Shown: positions 46,959 through 56,465, counted from the stretch's first letter. The stretch: DNA of 64,000 nt from a bacterium (GCA_020444425.1 JAHLLB010000001.1:124001-188000), one strand, 5' to 3'. The notes: generated from the letters alone by a model not told the origin. Made by a program: numbers and translations.

Positions 46959-48959
46959 ATGCTCGCAGCCGTTGCGCAGTTTACACGAAATTGCCCGACA
47001 ATTGTTTGTTACTTGTGGCTGTTCTTGTTAGGAGTACCTTTCACCCCTCAGTCTGGAGTTGCTCAACGCATGCCTCTTTACAAGCAAACCGTCCACGCAC
47101 CGGAGATTCCGTCGAACCTGGACTGGCTCAACACGGATCGGAAGCTGTCTCTCTCGGATCTGCACGGCAAGGTTGTCCTGCTCGATTTCTGGACGTACTG
47201 CTGCATCAACTGTCAGCATGTACTCCCGAAATTGGCACATCTTGAGGAGAAATACGGTGACGCGCTGGTGGTCGTGGGGGTGCACTCCGCAAAATTTCAA
47301 GATGAAGGGGCCAGCGAGAACATCCGCCAGGCGATCCTTCGCCACAACATTCAACATCCGGTTGTCAATGACCGTCAGTTTCAAGTCTGGAAAAGCTACG
47401 CTGTCCGAGCGTGGCCCACAATGGTCTTGATCGATCCGGACGGCTATGTGGTGTCCACCGAATCCGGGGAGTCTGCACCGGACAAATTCGACCCGTGGAT
47501 CGCCGGATTGATTGAGCATTTCGACGAACAGGGCATGCTCGATCGGACACCGTTAAACCTGACGAAAGAGAAAGACTTAGCGCCGGATAACTTGCTGGCA
47601 TTTCCGAGTAAAATCCGTGTTGATGAGGCAGGTGACAGGTTGTTCATTGCGGATTCAAATCACGACCGGATTGTAGTGGCAAACAGAGCCACTGGAGAGG
47701 TGCTGCAGCTGATCGGATCCGGCGAGTCGGGACTGAGTGATGGCAGCTTCAGCGAGGCACGTTTCAACCATCCGCAGGGAATGGAGTTGATCGGGGACGT
47801 GCTCTACATCGCGGATACGCAGAACCATGTGCTCCGTGCGGCGGATCTGGAAAACGAATCTGTCACAACCGTCGCTGGAACCGGCGAACAGGGTGGTTAT
47901 GGCCACGGTTCAGGCCGGGCGCTGGATACCCCGCTGGCCAGCCCGTGGGACCTGGTCTGGGACGGCGAACGGCTGTACATCGCGATGGCAGGCCCGCATC
48001 AGCTGTGGTATTACGATCCGACGGATGAACGTGTCGGTGTCTGGGCCGGAACCGGTCAGGAAGACTTGATTGACGCACCGTTGCTGGACGCCGCCCTCGC
48101 CCAACCCAGCGGCGTCACATACGACGGCCGGAACTGGATCTTCTTCGCCGACAGTGAAGTTTCGGCGGTGCGTGGTGCGCAAACCGACGACGGCGGTTTG
48201 GTCAACACGGTGATCGGGCACGGCCTGTTCGAGTTCGGCGACATTGACGGCGACCGGCTGAAAGCCCGCCTGCAGCATCCGCTCGGCGTATCGTACCACG
48301 ATGGCCTGATTTACGTCGCCGACACCTACAACAACAAAATCAAAGTCGTCGATCCCGGCGAACGAACCTCGCAAACCTGGGCCGGGACTGGCATCGGGGG
48401 GCTTAAGGACGGTCCGAAAGCCAAAGCCCGTTTCGACGAACCGGGCGGGATCGACGTTGCGGAAGACGGCACGGTCTACATCGCCGACACCAACAACCAC
48501 GCCATCCGTGTGATCGACCCGGACAGCGGCGAGGTACGCACGCTCGCGTTGACCGGCTTGACGAAGATGATGCCGCAGAAGGAATCCATCGACACGTCCA
48601 ACGCGATGACGTTGTCGAAGCAGACTGTCAGCGCCACGACGAGGACGCTCGACATCGACATGACCTTCCCGGACGGCTTCAAACTCAACGCTGCTGGCGG
48701 TTTGCAGCTGATGCTGGAGGGTGCATCCGCGAATCAGGACGACCTGTTCACAACCCATCTTCCGGCTTCGGTTCCGGTCACGTTGGAGGCAGGCGCATCC
48801 GAACTGATCGTCAGTTTCTCGTTTGTGTATTGCCGCGTAGACAACGAGGGCCTGTGCTATTTCGGCGACCAGGTTGCCCGGGTGCCTCTCGTGTGGGCGG
48901 AGGACGGCTCCGCGCCGAACACGATTCCGCTGACGATCACGGTTGATCACACCGAATAG
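46959..48959 (+). CDS. Exported thioredoxin-fold plus NHL beta-propeller protein (NHLRC2-like)
   Basis: 666 residues. N-terminal signal region (TIVCYLWLFLLGVPFTPQSG), thioredoxin/TlpA-like domain at ~50-190 with FWTYCCINCQHVLPKL (CINC at 82-85; the same CCINC appears in animal NHLRC2), then five to six NHL repeats from ~210 (DRLFIADSNHDRIVVANRAT, GDVLYIADTQNHVLRAADLE, DGLIYVADTYNNKIKVVDPG, DGTVYIADTNNHAIRVIDPD), and a C-terminal beta-rich domain like the DsbD N-terminal region. ATG 46959 with GGAG upstream preferred to a TTG 15 bases earlier. Periplasmic thiol-redox function is inferred. Confidence 0.9.
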   Translation: MLAAVAQFTRNCPTIVCYLWLFLLGVPFTPQSGVAQRMPLYKQTVHAPEIPSNLDWLNTDRKLSLSDLHGKVVLLDFWTYCCINCQHVLPKLAHLEEKYGDALVVVGVHSAKFQDEGASENIRQAILRHNIQHPVVNDRQFQVWKSYAVRAWPTMVLIDPDGYVVSTESGESAPDKFDPWIAGLIEHFDEQGMLDRTPLNLTKEKDLAPDNLLAFPSKIRVDEAGDRLFIADSNHDRIVVANRATGEVLQLIGSGESGLSDGSFSEARFNHPQGMELIGDVLYIADTQNHVLRAADLENESVTTVAGTGEQGGYGHGSGRALDTPLASPWDLVWDGERLYIAMAGPHQLWYYDPTDERVGVWAGTGQEDLIDAPLLDAALAQPSGVTYDGRNWIFFADSEVSAVRGAQTDDGGLVNTVIGHGLFEFGDIDGDRLKARLQHPLGVSYHDGLIYVADTYNNKIKVVDPGERTSQTWAGTGIGGLKDGPKAKARFDEPGGIDVAEDGTVYIADTNNHAIRVIDPDSGEVRTLALTGLTKMMPQKESIDTSNAMTLSKQTVSATTRTLDIDMTFPDGFKLNAAGGLQLMLEGASANQDDLFTTHLPASVPVTLEAGASELIVSFSFVYCRVDNEGLCYFGDQVARVPLVWAEDGSAPNTIPLTITVDHTE

Positions 48960-49060
48960 TCCGGTTTTTTCCCCGACAACTGCCTCATTGCGCGAGGCAG
49001 GCATTGGATAGTACCCTCCGTCACGAAAATGTACCACAAGCCAGACGACGGGAGACCTTG

Positions 49061-50380
49061 ATGCCTTGCATTGGAATGCGGTTGGAAACCAAGTCCAACC
49101 TGGAACGGCGCGCGCCGTTAACTCCGGACGATGTCCGTGATATGTTGCTGATCGACGGTATGGAAATCATCGTCCAGCCCTCGCCGTACCGTGTCTTCAC
49201 GGACGATGAATACGCCGCTGCCGGTGCGACGATATCTGAGGATATTTCAGGTTGCGACTTTGTCCTCGGGATCAAGGAAGTAAAAGGACCGTACCTGCAT
49301 CCAGGCAAGCCACACCTGTTCTTCTCGCATGTGATCAAGGGCCAGCCCTACAACATGTCGATGATGCAGGCGATTCTGGACAAAAAAGTCACCCTGCTCG
49401 ATTACGAAAAGGTCACCGATGAACGCGGCATCCGGCTGATCGCGTTCTCGTTCCAGGCTGGTCAGGCGGGCATGGTGAACGGTTTGTGGTCTCTGGGTCA
49501 ACGCTACAAAGCGATGGGCTACGACACGCCGTTGGCGAATTTGAAGCAGGCTTCGATGTACGAGGGTGGCTTGCCGGAAGCGAAAGCGGCGATTGCGGAA
49601 GCTGGCGCGAAAATCCAGCAGTTCGGCCTGCCGAAAGAGATCAGCCCGGTGGTCGTTGGGATTACCGGTGGACCGGGACGTGTCAGCCTCGGCGCGCAGG
49701 ATGTGCTGGCCGCATTGAACCCGACCAACCTCTCCCCCGCCGAGTTGCATTATAAACCGATGCGGGATGTGTTGACCAACGATCAGGTCTACCAGGTCGT
49801 ATTCGACATGCCGGACTTCCTCCGTCGCAGTGACGGCCAGCCCTACGAGTTCCAGGATTACCTCGCGAACCCGGACCAGTACGAAGGCTTCATGGACGAA
49901 TCGTTGCCACACCTGAGCATGCTGGTCAACGGCATTTACTGGGAAGAACGTTATCCGAAGCTGGTCACGCTCGAAATGCTGCGGGAGATGTTCGCGGACG
50001 GCAAGCAGCCGAAGCTGACCGTCATTTCCGACGTCACCTGCGACGTGGAAGGCAGCATCGAAAGCACCAAGGTCGCGACGTTGCCGGACAAACCGGTTTA
50101 TGTCTACAAGCCGGATACGGACGAGATCGTTTACGGCTTCGACGGACCGGGCCTGCAGATGATGACAGTTGACATTCTCCCGACCGAGATCCCGCGCGAA
50201 TCCAGCGAGCAATTCGGCATCATGTTGAAGCCGTTCCTGCCGGCGTTGGCGAGTGCGGATTACTCCGTACCGTTCGAGGAGTTGGATCTCCCGCCGGAGT
50301 TCAAGCGTGCGTTAATTGCGCACCAGGGCGAGTTGACCCCGGATTACAAGTATATCGAGGACTTTCTGAAGGTGGACTGA
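49061..50380 (+). CDS. Lysine-ketoglutarate reductase / saccharopine dehydrogenase-like protein (LKR domain only)
   Basis: 439 residues beginning MPCIGMRLETKSNLERRAPL with TPDDVRDMLL, the AlaDh/PNT-N fold in its LKR version; VLGIKEVKGPYLHPGKPHLF, FFSHVIKGQPYNMSMMQAIL and LLDYEKVTDERGIRLIAFS match the LKR half of animal/plant LKR-SDH. The Rossmann region VVVGITGGPGRVSLGAQDVL is present. No SDH half lies adjacent. GGGAGACCTTG precedes the ATG. Its substrate should be lysine or a related amino acid, by family only. TGATG overlap with the methyltransferase gene indicates coupling. Confidence 0.85.
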   Translation: MPCIGMRLETKSNLERRAPLTPDDVRDMLLIDGMEIIVQPSPYRVFTDDEYAAAGATISEDISGCDFVLGIKEVKGPYLHPGKPHLFFSHVIKGQPYNMSMMQAILDKKVTLLDYEKVTDERGIRLIAFSFQAGQAGMVNGLWSLGQRYKAMGYDTPLANLKQASMYEGGLPEAKAAIAEAGAKIQQFGLPKEISPVVVGITGGPGRVSLGAQDVLAALNPTNLSPAELHYKPMRDVLTNDQVYQVVFDMPDFLRRSDGQPYEFQDYLANPDQYEGFMDESLPHLSMLVNGIYWEERYPKLVTLEMLREMFADGKQPKLTVISDVTCDVEGSIESTKVATLPDKPVYVYKPDTDEIVYGFDGPGLQMMTVDILPTEIPRESSEQFGIMLKPFLPALASADYSVPFEELDLPPEFKRALIAHQGELTPDYKYIEDFLKVD

Positions 50381-51042
50381 TGGCGAAAGAGATGATTCAC
50401 TTGTTACCCGACGAATTGAACCAGTACATCGAAGACCATTTACCTGAACGGCCGGACGTGTTCCATGACATGGAAAAGCTGGCCGCGGAGAAGAAGTTTC
50501 CGATTATCGGCCCGCAGGTCGGTCAATACCTCAAGCTGCTGGCCTTGTCGATCAACGCGAGGCGCGTCTTCGAGCTCGGATCTGGCTTTGGCTACTCGGC
50601 GTTGTGGTTTGCGCTCGGTATGCCGGATGAGGGGCAGATTGTGCTCACCGATGAGCGTGAGGACAACCTCGAACAGGCGGAGAAATTCATGAGCCGCCTG
50701 TGGCAGAACGGCAAGGCCGACTTCCTCGCCGGCAACGCGCTGGACCATTTCAGCGCTGCCAAAGGCGCGTGGGACATCGTCTTTAACGACATCGACAAGG
50801 AACAGTATCCGGACACGATCGAGTTGGCGTACGAGAAACTACGTCCAGGTGGGTTCTTTGTCACCGACAACGTGCTCTGGGGCGGGACGGTGGTCAGTGA
50901 TCACTCGCATCCGTCCACCAGGGGCGTACTCGAGTTCAATAAGCGGTTGCGGGACCATCCGGGCTTCGAGAACGCGATCCTGCCGGTACGTGACGGCCTC
51001 GCGGTGGCGCGTAAAGTCACGGACGACTGGAAACCCTGGTAG
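50380..51042 (+). CDS. Class I SAM-dependent O-methyltransferase (family 3, catechol/caffeoyl-CoA type)
   Basis: 220 residues. [18 protein letters not shown] is the SAM motif [21 protein letters not shown] motif [22 protein letters not shown] the metal-binding Asp region, and [20 protein letters not shown] post-motif. Matches O-methyltransferase family 3. The substrate is not predictable. Translationally coupled to the LKR-like gene, and followed 23 bases later by rubredoxin. Confidence 0.9.
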   Translation: MAKEMIHLLPDELNQYIEDHLPERPDVFHDMEKLAAEKKFPIIGPQVGQYLKLLALSINARRVFELGSGFGYSALWFALGMPDEGQIVLTDEREDNLEQAEKFMSRLWQNGKADFLAGNALDHFSAAKGAWDIVFNDIDKEQYPDTIELAYEKLRPGGFFVTDNVLWGGTVVSDHSHPSTRGVLEFNKRLRDHPGFENAILPVRDGLAVARKVTDDWKPW

Positions 51043-51065
51043 CCAATACACGAAGGAACGGTCAG

Positions 51066-51275
51066 ATGGCCATCGAGATGTACAAGCCGGAAAACGGTGA
51101 CAGCAAGGACATGCGTCCCTTCCGTTGTGTGGTTTGTGGATACGTGTACGGTCCGAAGGTGGGCGATCCGGAAAACAACGTTCCTCCGGGAACGCCGTTC
51201 AGCGATCTTCCGGACGATTGGCTCTGCCCTCTCTGCGGCGCGGGCAAATCGTTGTTCACGGCGGTCGAGGAGTAA
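51066..51275 (+). CDS. Rubredoxin
   Basis: 69-residue one-iron electron carrier. Cys21 and Cys24 ([18 protein letters not shown]) and Cys54 and Cys57 ([15 protein letters not shown]) are the two CxxC knuckles. Residues 1-17 form a slightly longer N-terminus than usual. AAGGAAC precedes the ATG. A role in peroxide or superoxide reduction is plausible given katG and gpx nearby, but no partner reductase is in view. Confidence 0.95.
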   Translation: MAIEMYKPENGDSKDMRPFRCVVCGYVYGPKVGDPENNVPPGTPFSDLPDDWLCPLCGAGKSLFTAVEE

Positions 51276-51307
51276 CAAAACTCGATAGATACTCGCAGTC
51301 TATGAGC

Positions 51308-51337
51308 CCCTGTACGCGGATGCTACAGGGTTTTGTT
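51308..51337 (+). terminator. Rho-independent terminator after rubredoxin
   Basis: CCCTGTA/TACAGGG, 7-bp stem with 9-base loop, followed by TTTTGTT. Confidence 0.8.
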
Positions 51338-51461
51338 CGTTGTATTCTGTGAGTTACGAACTCTTGCTCCCGACAGGGGTGAGTGACCGGTGGTTTCATT
51401 GCCTTCAAACTTAGGCAAGACTATCTTTGCCGCAACTGGTAAACAATAGCGGCGACAGGAT

Positions 51462-51488
51462 CCCGTCCCGCACTGCGGAACGGGTTTT
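51462..51488 (+). terminator. Second terminator-like hairpin in the pdhA leader (possible attenuator)
   Basis: CCCGT-C-CCGC, loop ACT, GCGG-A-ACGGG: a 9-bp stem with one mismatch, then TTTT, ending 30 bases before the pdhA ATG. A terminator this close to a start suggests attenuation, or termination of upstream read-through with the pdh promoter overlapping it. Confidence 0.6.
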
Positions 51489-51517
51489 GTATCTCCGCGA
51501 GAAGGAAAGGAGTGGAC

Positions 51518-52588
51518 ATGCCGAGCAAGGTCATTGCACGGTTTGACGTGTCCTACCTGCAGATTCTTGATGAAAACGGCAAGGTGGACAAGGGGCTCGA
51601 ACCGAAGCTCCCGAGAGAAAAACTGCTCGAGATGTACCGTGTCATGATGCGGGCACGCCGTCTCGATGAACGTTTGCTGAAGATGCAGCGCCAGGGCCGA
51701 GTCGGCACTCTGCCGGTCAGTGTTGGCCAGGAAGCGTCGTCCGGCGCGGCGGCGATGGCGATGGCGGAAGAGGACTGGTTCGTCGGTTCCTATCGTGAGG
51801 TCGCCGGCCGTATCGCCATGGGCGAAGAGATGCACAAGCCGATGCTGATTTACGGCGGCTTTGAGGAAGGCAACTACAACGAAGACATTCCGCGTCTGCT
51901 GCCGTTAGCGGTGATTCTCGGATCTCAGATCCCGCACGCGGTCGGCATCGCCTACGCCAGCAAGCTGCGTGGCGAAAAGAGCGCGGTGCTGGCGTTTAAC
52001 GGTGACGGCGCGGCGTCCGAGGGCGACTGGCACGAAGCGTTGAACTTCGCCAGTGTGTGGAAATCCCCATCGGTATTTGTCGTCCAGAACAACCACTGGG
52101 CGATTTCGACGCCGCTGAGCAAGCAGATGAACAGCGAGACGATTGCCCAACGCGGGATTGCGTACGGCATGCCGTGCCTGCAGGTTGATGGTAACGACGC
52201 TCTCGCAGTTTACAAGGCGACGAAGGAAGCGCTCGACCGTGCCCGCAAGGGCGAGGGGCCGACGCTGATCGAAGCCCTCACCTACCGCATGCTGATGCAC
52301 ACCACGGCGGACGATCCGAAGAAGTACCGTTCGGATGAGGAAGCCGAGGAGTGGAAGAAGCGCGACCCGATCACCCGCTTCAAGATCTACCTCCAGGGCA
52401 AGAAACTGTGGAATGACAAGAAGGAAGCGGAGCTCGAGGAAGAGATCAAGCAGGAGATCGACGCGGCAGTGAAGTATTACGAGAACTTCAAGGAGTTCAA
52501 GCTGGATCAGCCGTTTGATCACCAGTTTGGCACCGAGGTCGCGTCCCTGGTCGAACAGCGCGCCGAATACAACAAGTACGCGCGGTAA
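51518..52588 (+). CDS. pdhA: Pyruvate dehydrogenase E1 component, alpha subunit
   Basis: Thiamine-diphosphate E1alpha of the 2-oxoacid dehydrogenase complex. The TPP motif is FNGDGAASEGDWHEALNFAS (GDG...N with VFVVQNNHWAIS); the phosphorylation-loop region ALTYRMLMHTTADDPKKYRS is typical. 356 residues; ATG 51518 with AAAGGAG 6 bases ahead preferred over GTG 51512. First gene of the complex operon. Pyruvate versus branched-chain oxoacid specificity is inferred from family resemblance, not proven. Confidence 0.93.
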   Translation: MPSKVIARFDVSYLQILDENGKVDKGLEPKLPREKLLEMYRVMMRARRLDERLLKMQRQGRVGTLPVSVGQEASSGAAAMAMAEEDWFVGSYREVAGRIAMGEEMHKPMLIYGGFEEGNYNEDIPRLLPLAVILGSQIPHAVGIAYASKLRGEKSAVLAFNGDGAASEGDWHEALNFASVWKSPSVFVVQNNHWAISTPLSKQMNSETIAQRGIAYGMPCLQVDGNDALAVYKATKEALDRARKGEGPTLIEALTYRMLMHTTADDPKKYRSDEEAEEWKKRDPITRFKIYLQGKKLWNDKKEAELEEEIKQEIDAAVKYYENFKEFKLDQPFDHQFGTEVASLVEQRAEYNKYAR

Positions 52589-52601
52589 GGAGGATTGATC
52601 A

Positions 52602-53582
52602 ATGCCTAAGCTTACGATGGTCCAGGCGATCAACCTCGCCTTGCACCAGGAGATGGAAAAAGATGAGTCCGTGCTCGTCATGGGGCAGGACATTGGCAAG
52701 AATGGCGGCGTGTTCCGTTTAACCGACGGTCTGCAGGACAAGTTCGGTGAGGATCGTGCCATCGATACGCCGTTGGCGGAATCCGCGATTATCGGGTCCG
52801 CGATCGGCATGGCGATCAACGGCTTGAAACCGGTCGCCGAAATCCAGTTCTCCGGCTTCAGCTACCTGACGCTGGGCCAGCTGGAAGGCAACGCGGCCCG
52901 TTTCCGCAACCGTACCCTCGGCAAATTCACTGTGCCGCTGGTGCTTCGGATGCCGTTCGGCGGTGGCGTGCGCGCACTCGAGCACCACAGCGAGAGCAAG
53001 GAAACGTATTATGCGCACACGGCCGGCGTGAAAACTATCATCCCCTCCACCCCACAGACCGCCTATCGTCTGTTGCTCGGCGCGATCCGTGACCCCGACC
53101 CGGTCGTGTTCATGGAGCCGAAGCACTCGTACCGTGCGTTCAAGGAAGAGTTCGAGGCGGACGGCGAGGCGATGGAACTGGGCAAGGCGCGAATCGTGCA
53201 GGAAGGGACCGACATCACGGTCATTTCCTGGGGCGCGATGCTGCACCGCACCGAAAAGGTCATCGAGGATGTGGTCGACAAGCACGGCGTCAGCGTAGAG
53301 CTGATCGACCTGCAGTCGATTGCCCCGATGGATGCGCAGACAATCGCCGATTCGGTGAAGAAAACTGGCCGCGCGGTGATCGTGCAGGAAGCGCAGAAGA
53401 CACTGGGCCCGGCGTCCGAGATTATCTCGTTGATCAACGACAACGCGTTGATGTACCTCGAGGCCCCGGTCAAGCGTGTCACCGGCTACGACATCGTGAT
53501 GCCGTACTTCGCCCGTGAAAACAACCAGATTCCGTCGATTGAACGCATCACGGATGCGATTGAAGAAACCTTGGCGTTCTAA
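52602..53582 (+). CDS. pdhB: Pyruvate dehydrogenase E1 component, beta subunit
   Basis: E1beta, 326 residues: LTMVQAINLALHQEMEKDES, GQDIGKNGGVFRLTDGLQDK, then AESAIIGSAIGMAINGLKPV, and the C-terminal transketolase domain (GTDITVISWGAMLHRTEKVI, VELIDLQSIAPMDAQTIADS). It pairs with the alpha chain 13 bases upstream. AAGGAGGATTGATCA precedes the ATG. Confidence 0.95.
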   Translation: MPKLTMVQAINLALHQEMEKDESVLVMGQDIGKNGGVFRLTDGLQDKFGEDRAIDTPLAESAIIGSAIGMAINGLKPVAEIQFSGFSYLTLGQLEGNAARFRNRTLGKFTVPLVLRMPFGGGVRALEHHSESKETYYAHTAGVKTIIPSTPQTAYRLLLGAIRDPDPVVFMEPKHSYRAFKEEFEADGEAMELGKARIVQEGTDITVISWGAMLHRTEKVIEDVVDKHGVSVELIDLQSIAPMDAQTIADSVKKTGRAVIVQEAQKTLGPASEIISLINDNALMYLEAPVKRVTGYDIVMPYFARENNQIPSIERITDAIEETLAF

Positions 53583-53593
53583 GGGAGGCAGAC

Positions 53594-54940
53594 GTGTTTG
53601 AATTCAAATTGCCTGACCTCGGAGAAGGCATCGCCGAGGGTGAACTTCTCAAGTGGTACGTTGACGAAGGCGGCACCATTGCCGAAGATGCCGACCTGAT
53701 GGACGTGGAAACGGACAAGGCGGCGGTGACCATCCCCTCCCCCGTGGCGGGCAAGGTGGTCAAGCTGAACGGCAAGGTTGGTGACATCCTCAACGTCGGC
53801 GACGTGGTCGTCGTGATTGATAACGGTTCCGGCGGTGCGGTTGCATCTGCTCCTGAACCGGCGAAGACGGAAGAAGCTGCCCCGTCCGCACAACCAGCGG
53901 CTGCAACGCAGGCTGCTCCGGCTCAACCCGCAGCAGCTCCGGCTGCCGCGCAAGCTCCGGCGGATCGCAAGCCGGGACGTCCGGTTCCGGCGGCTCCGGC
54001 AACACGGCGAGTGGCTCGTGAGCTCGGCTTGGATATCAACATCGTGCCAGGGACTGGTCCGGGCGGACGGGTGACGCAGGAAGACGTGCAGGCCTTCGCC
54101 AAGGGCGGCGCTCCGTCGGCGGCTGATGCTGCTGCGTCGGATACGTCCCAGGCTGCGGCCGAAAGGGTCGAGTTCGGCGAAACGGGCGGGATTCCGTTCT
54201 ACGAACTGGAAACGTTGCCCGACTTTGACGCCGAGGGTCCGGTGGAACGCGAGCAGATTCGTTCCATCCGCCGCAAGGTGGCGAAGAAGGTGGTCAGCTC
54301 GATGATCCTCGTGCCGCATGTCGCGCACATGGACGAAGCTGACGTCACCGAGCTGGAAGCCTTCCGTGCGAAGGAACGCAAGCGTCGTGAAGGCACACCG
54401 GGTGGAAAGCTGACCCTGATGCCATTCGTTATGCGCGCGTTGGCGTCATTGCTGAAGAAGTATCCGCAGTTCAACGCCAGCCTTGATCCGCATCGTAACG
54501 AGATCGTCTACAAGAAATATTATAACATCGGTTTCGCGGCGGACACTCCGCGCGGGCTGATGGTGCCGGTGGTCAAGGATGTCGACCGCAAGAGTATTCT
54601 ACAGGTTGGCAGCGAGATCAGCGAACTGGCGGGACAGGCGCGTGACGGGTCGATCGAAGCTGGGAATTTGCGTCACGGCACGATCACCATCACCAACGTC
54701 GGCCCCATCGGCGGCACCGGGTTGATCCCGACGATCAATTATCCGGAAGTGGCGATTCTCGGCATGGGCCGGACGCAGGAGAAGCCGGTGGTCCGCAACG
54801 GTGAGATCGTGATCCGCAAGATGCTGCCGTTGACATTGGCGTTCGATCATCGTGTCGCGGACGGCGCACAGGCGGCGTACATGGTCACCGAGCTGGTCCA
54901 CTTGCTCAGCGATCCGAACCAGTTGTTGCTGGAAGCGTAA
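53594..54940 (+). CDS. pdhC: Dihydrolipoamide acyltransferase (E2)
   Basis: 448 residues, GTG start with GGGAGGCAGAC ahead. One lipoyl domain with Lys42 in DVETDKAAVTIPSP; an Ala/Pro-rich linker (~85-125); an E1/E3-binding domain (PATRRVARELGLDINIVPGT, GPGGRVTQEDVQAF); and a C-terminal catalytic domain (IRSIRRKVAKKVVSSMI onward) with the active-site FDHRVADGAQA. A single lipoyl domain, unlike the three in E. coli AceF. The lipoate ligase gene downstream would modify Lys42. Confidence 0.95.
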   Translation: MFEFKLPDLGEGIAEGELLKWYVDEGGTIAEDADLMDVETDKAAVTIPSPVAGKVVKLNGKVGDILNVGDVVVVIDNGSGGAVASAPEPAKTEEAAPSAQPAAATQAAPAQPAAAPAAAQAPADRKPGRPVPAAPATRRVARELGLDINIVPGTGPGGRVTQEDVQAFAKGGAPSAADAAASDTSQAAAERVEFGETGGIPFYELETLPDFDAEGPVEREQIRSIRRKVAKKVVSSMILVPHVAHMDEADVTELEAFRAKERKRREGTPGGKLTLMPFVMRALASLLKKYPQFNASLDPHRNEIVYKKYYNIGFAADTPRGLMVPVVKDVDRKSILQVGSEISELAGQARDGSIEAGNLRHGTITITNVGPIGGTGLIPTINYPEVAILGMGRTQEKPVVRNGEIVIRKMLPLTLAFDHRVADGAQAAYMVTELVHLLSDPNQLLLEA

Positions 54941-54947
54941 GCGTAAC

Positions 54948-55016
54948 AGGGACACTTATTCCTTTGGTGTCCCTTTAAACTGGTATGCCGGGGACACTTA
55001 CGGAGTAAGTGTCCCC
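54948..55016. repeat. REP-like GGGGACACTTA palindromes between E2 and E3 genes
   Basis: Two palindromes: AGGGACAC/GTGTCCCT (54948-54974) and GGGGACACTTAC, loop GGA, GTAAGTGTCCCC (54990-55016, a perfect 12-bp stem). The same core recurs at 56624-56663 and 63391-63726. They may also act as hairpins that set relative E2/E3 expression. Confidence 0.85.
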
Positions 55017-55040
55017 TCAGCATGCACGTTGGAGATAGAC

Positions 55041-56459
55041 ATGGTCATCGGAGAATTGACCCAGGAGACGGATGTCCTGGTCATTGGCGCGGGACCGGGC
55101 GGGTATGTCGCCGCGATCCGTGCCGCCGACCTCGGGCTGGACGTCACCCTGATTGAAGAGCGGGACAAACTCGGCGGCGTTTGCCTGATCGAGGGATGTA
55201 TTCCGTCGAAAACGTTGATCCACACCGTCGAGCTGATGGATCACGTCAAGCAAGCCGACAGGTTCGGCATCTCGCATGAAAATGTCAGCATCGACATTGA
55301 CAAATTGCGCGCGTGGACACAGAGCGTAGTTGACGACCTCACCGGCGGTGTCAAGACATTGCTCGAGAAGCGCGGTGTAGATATTGTCAAGGGCCGCGCG
55401 GTCTTCACCAGCGACAAGAGCGTCCACATTGAGGGCGCGGGCAACATCGACTTCAAGCACTGCATCATCGCGACCGGTTCGCGCATCAACACCTTGCCGT
55501 CCGAGTATGACCTGCCGCTGTGGGATTCGGAAACGGCGTTGAATCTGCCGAGCATCCCGGAACGGTTGCTGGTGGTCGGCGGCGGGTATATCGGCCTCGA
55601 GATGGGCACAGTGTACGCCGGTCTCGGATCGAAGGTGACCATGGTCGAATTTGCAGAGCGCCTGCTGCTCGGTGCCGATCCGGACCTCGTCAAGCCGGTC
55701 ATCCGCAAGTGTGAGCAGCGATTTGAAAAGATCCTCACCGATTCGAAGGTGGTGAAGGTCGAGGAACACAAGGGTGGCGGATACGACGTCACCATCGAAC
55801 ACCATGGCAAGCAGACCGTCGAAACCTACGACCAGGTGCTGGTCGCCATCGGCCGCAAGCCGAACACCGACAACCTCGGATTGGAAAACACCGGCGTCGA
55901 GGTCAGCGAGCGCGGCTTCATCACGGTCAACGATCAGAATCGCACGACGGTCGATCACATCTACGCAATTGGCGACGTTTGCCGAGGGCCGGCCCTGGCG
56001 CACAAGGCCAGCCGTGAGGGCAAAGTGGTCGCTGAAGTGATCGCGAAGCATCCGAGCGCGTTCGACAATCGCGCGGTTCCGGCGGTGGTTTTCACTGCAC
56101 CGGAAATCGCGTGGACCGGCATCACCGAACGGGAAGCCAAGGACGAAGGCATTGAAGTCAATGTCGCCCGGTTCCCGTTGACTGCGCTGGGACGTGCAAA
56201 GACCATCGGCGAGACCGACGGCTTCATCAAGATGATCAGTGATCCGGTGACGAACATCGTGCTCGGTGTCGGCATTGTCGGCCCACACGCGTCCGAGCTG
56301 ATCGCGGAAGGCACGTTGGCGATTGAGATGGGCGCCACACTCGAGGATATCGCGGGAACCATTCACCCGCACCCGACGATCTCCGAATCTATCATGGAAG
56401 CGGCGGAAGTCGCAGCTGGCGATCCGGTGCATATTCTGCCACGGAAGAAAAAGAAGTAG
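55041..56459 (+). CDS. lpdA: Dihydrolipoyl dehydrogenase (E3)
   Basis: 472 residues. FAD motif VLVIGAGPGGYVAAIRAADL; redox disulphide Cys48/Cys53 in GGVCLIEGCIPSKTLI; NAD motif RLLVVGGGYIGLEMGTVYAG; ATGSRINTLP; C-terminal GTIHPHPTISE with the catalytic His-Glu pair. ATG 55041 has GGAG 6 bases ahead; longer reading from within E2 passes through REP sequence and is rejected. The last residues are Lys-rich (RKKKK). Completes the complex. Confidence 0.96.
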   Translation: MVIGELTQETDVLVIGAGPGGYVAAIRAADLGLDVTLIEERDKLGGVCLIEGCIPSKTLIHTVELMDHVKQADRFGISHENVSIDIDKLRAWTQSVVDDLTGGVKTLLEKRGVDIVKGRAVFTSDKSVHIEGAGNIDFKHCIIATGSRINTLPSEYDLPLWDSETALNLPSIPERLLVVGGGYIGLEMGTVYAGLGSKVTMVEFAERLLLGADPDLVKPVIRKCEQRFEKILTDSKVVKVEEHKGGGYDVTIEHHGKQTVETYDQVLVAIGRKPNTDNLGLENTGVEVSERGFITVNDQNRTTVDHIYAIGDVCRGPALAHKASREGKVVAEVIAKHPSAFDNRAVPAVVFTAPEIAWTGITEREAKDEGIEVNVARFPLTALGRAKTIGETDGFIKMISDPVTNIVLGVGIVGPHASELIAEGTLAIEMGATLEDIAGTIHPHPTISESIMEAAEVAAGDPVHILPRKKKK

Positions 56460-56465
56460 AACGGC

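Noticed and set aside
48982-49004. TGCCTC/GAGGCA hairpin after the NHL protein gene as a terminator
   Set aside because: No T-run follows the stem on the plus strand; the T-run lies before it.
54852-55040. N-terminal extension of dihydrolipoyl dehydrogenase reaching into the E2 gene
   Set aside because: It would be translated through the REP palindromes and out of frame with E2; ATG 55041 has a good ribosome binding site and matches the family start.
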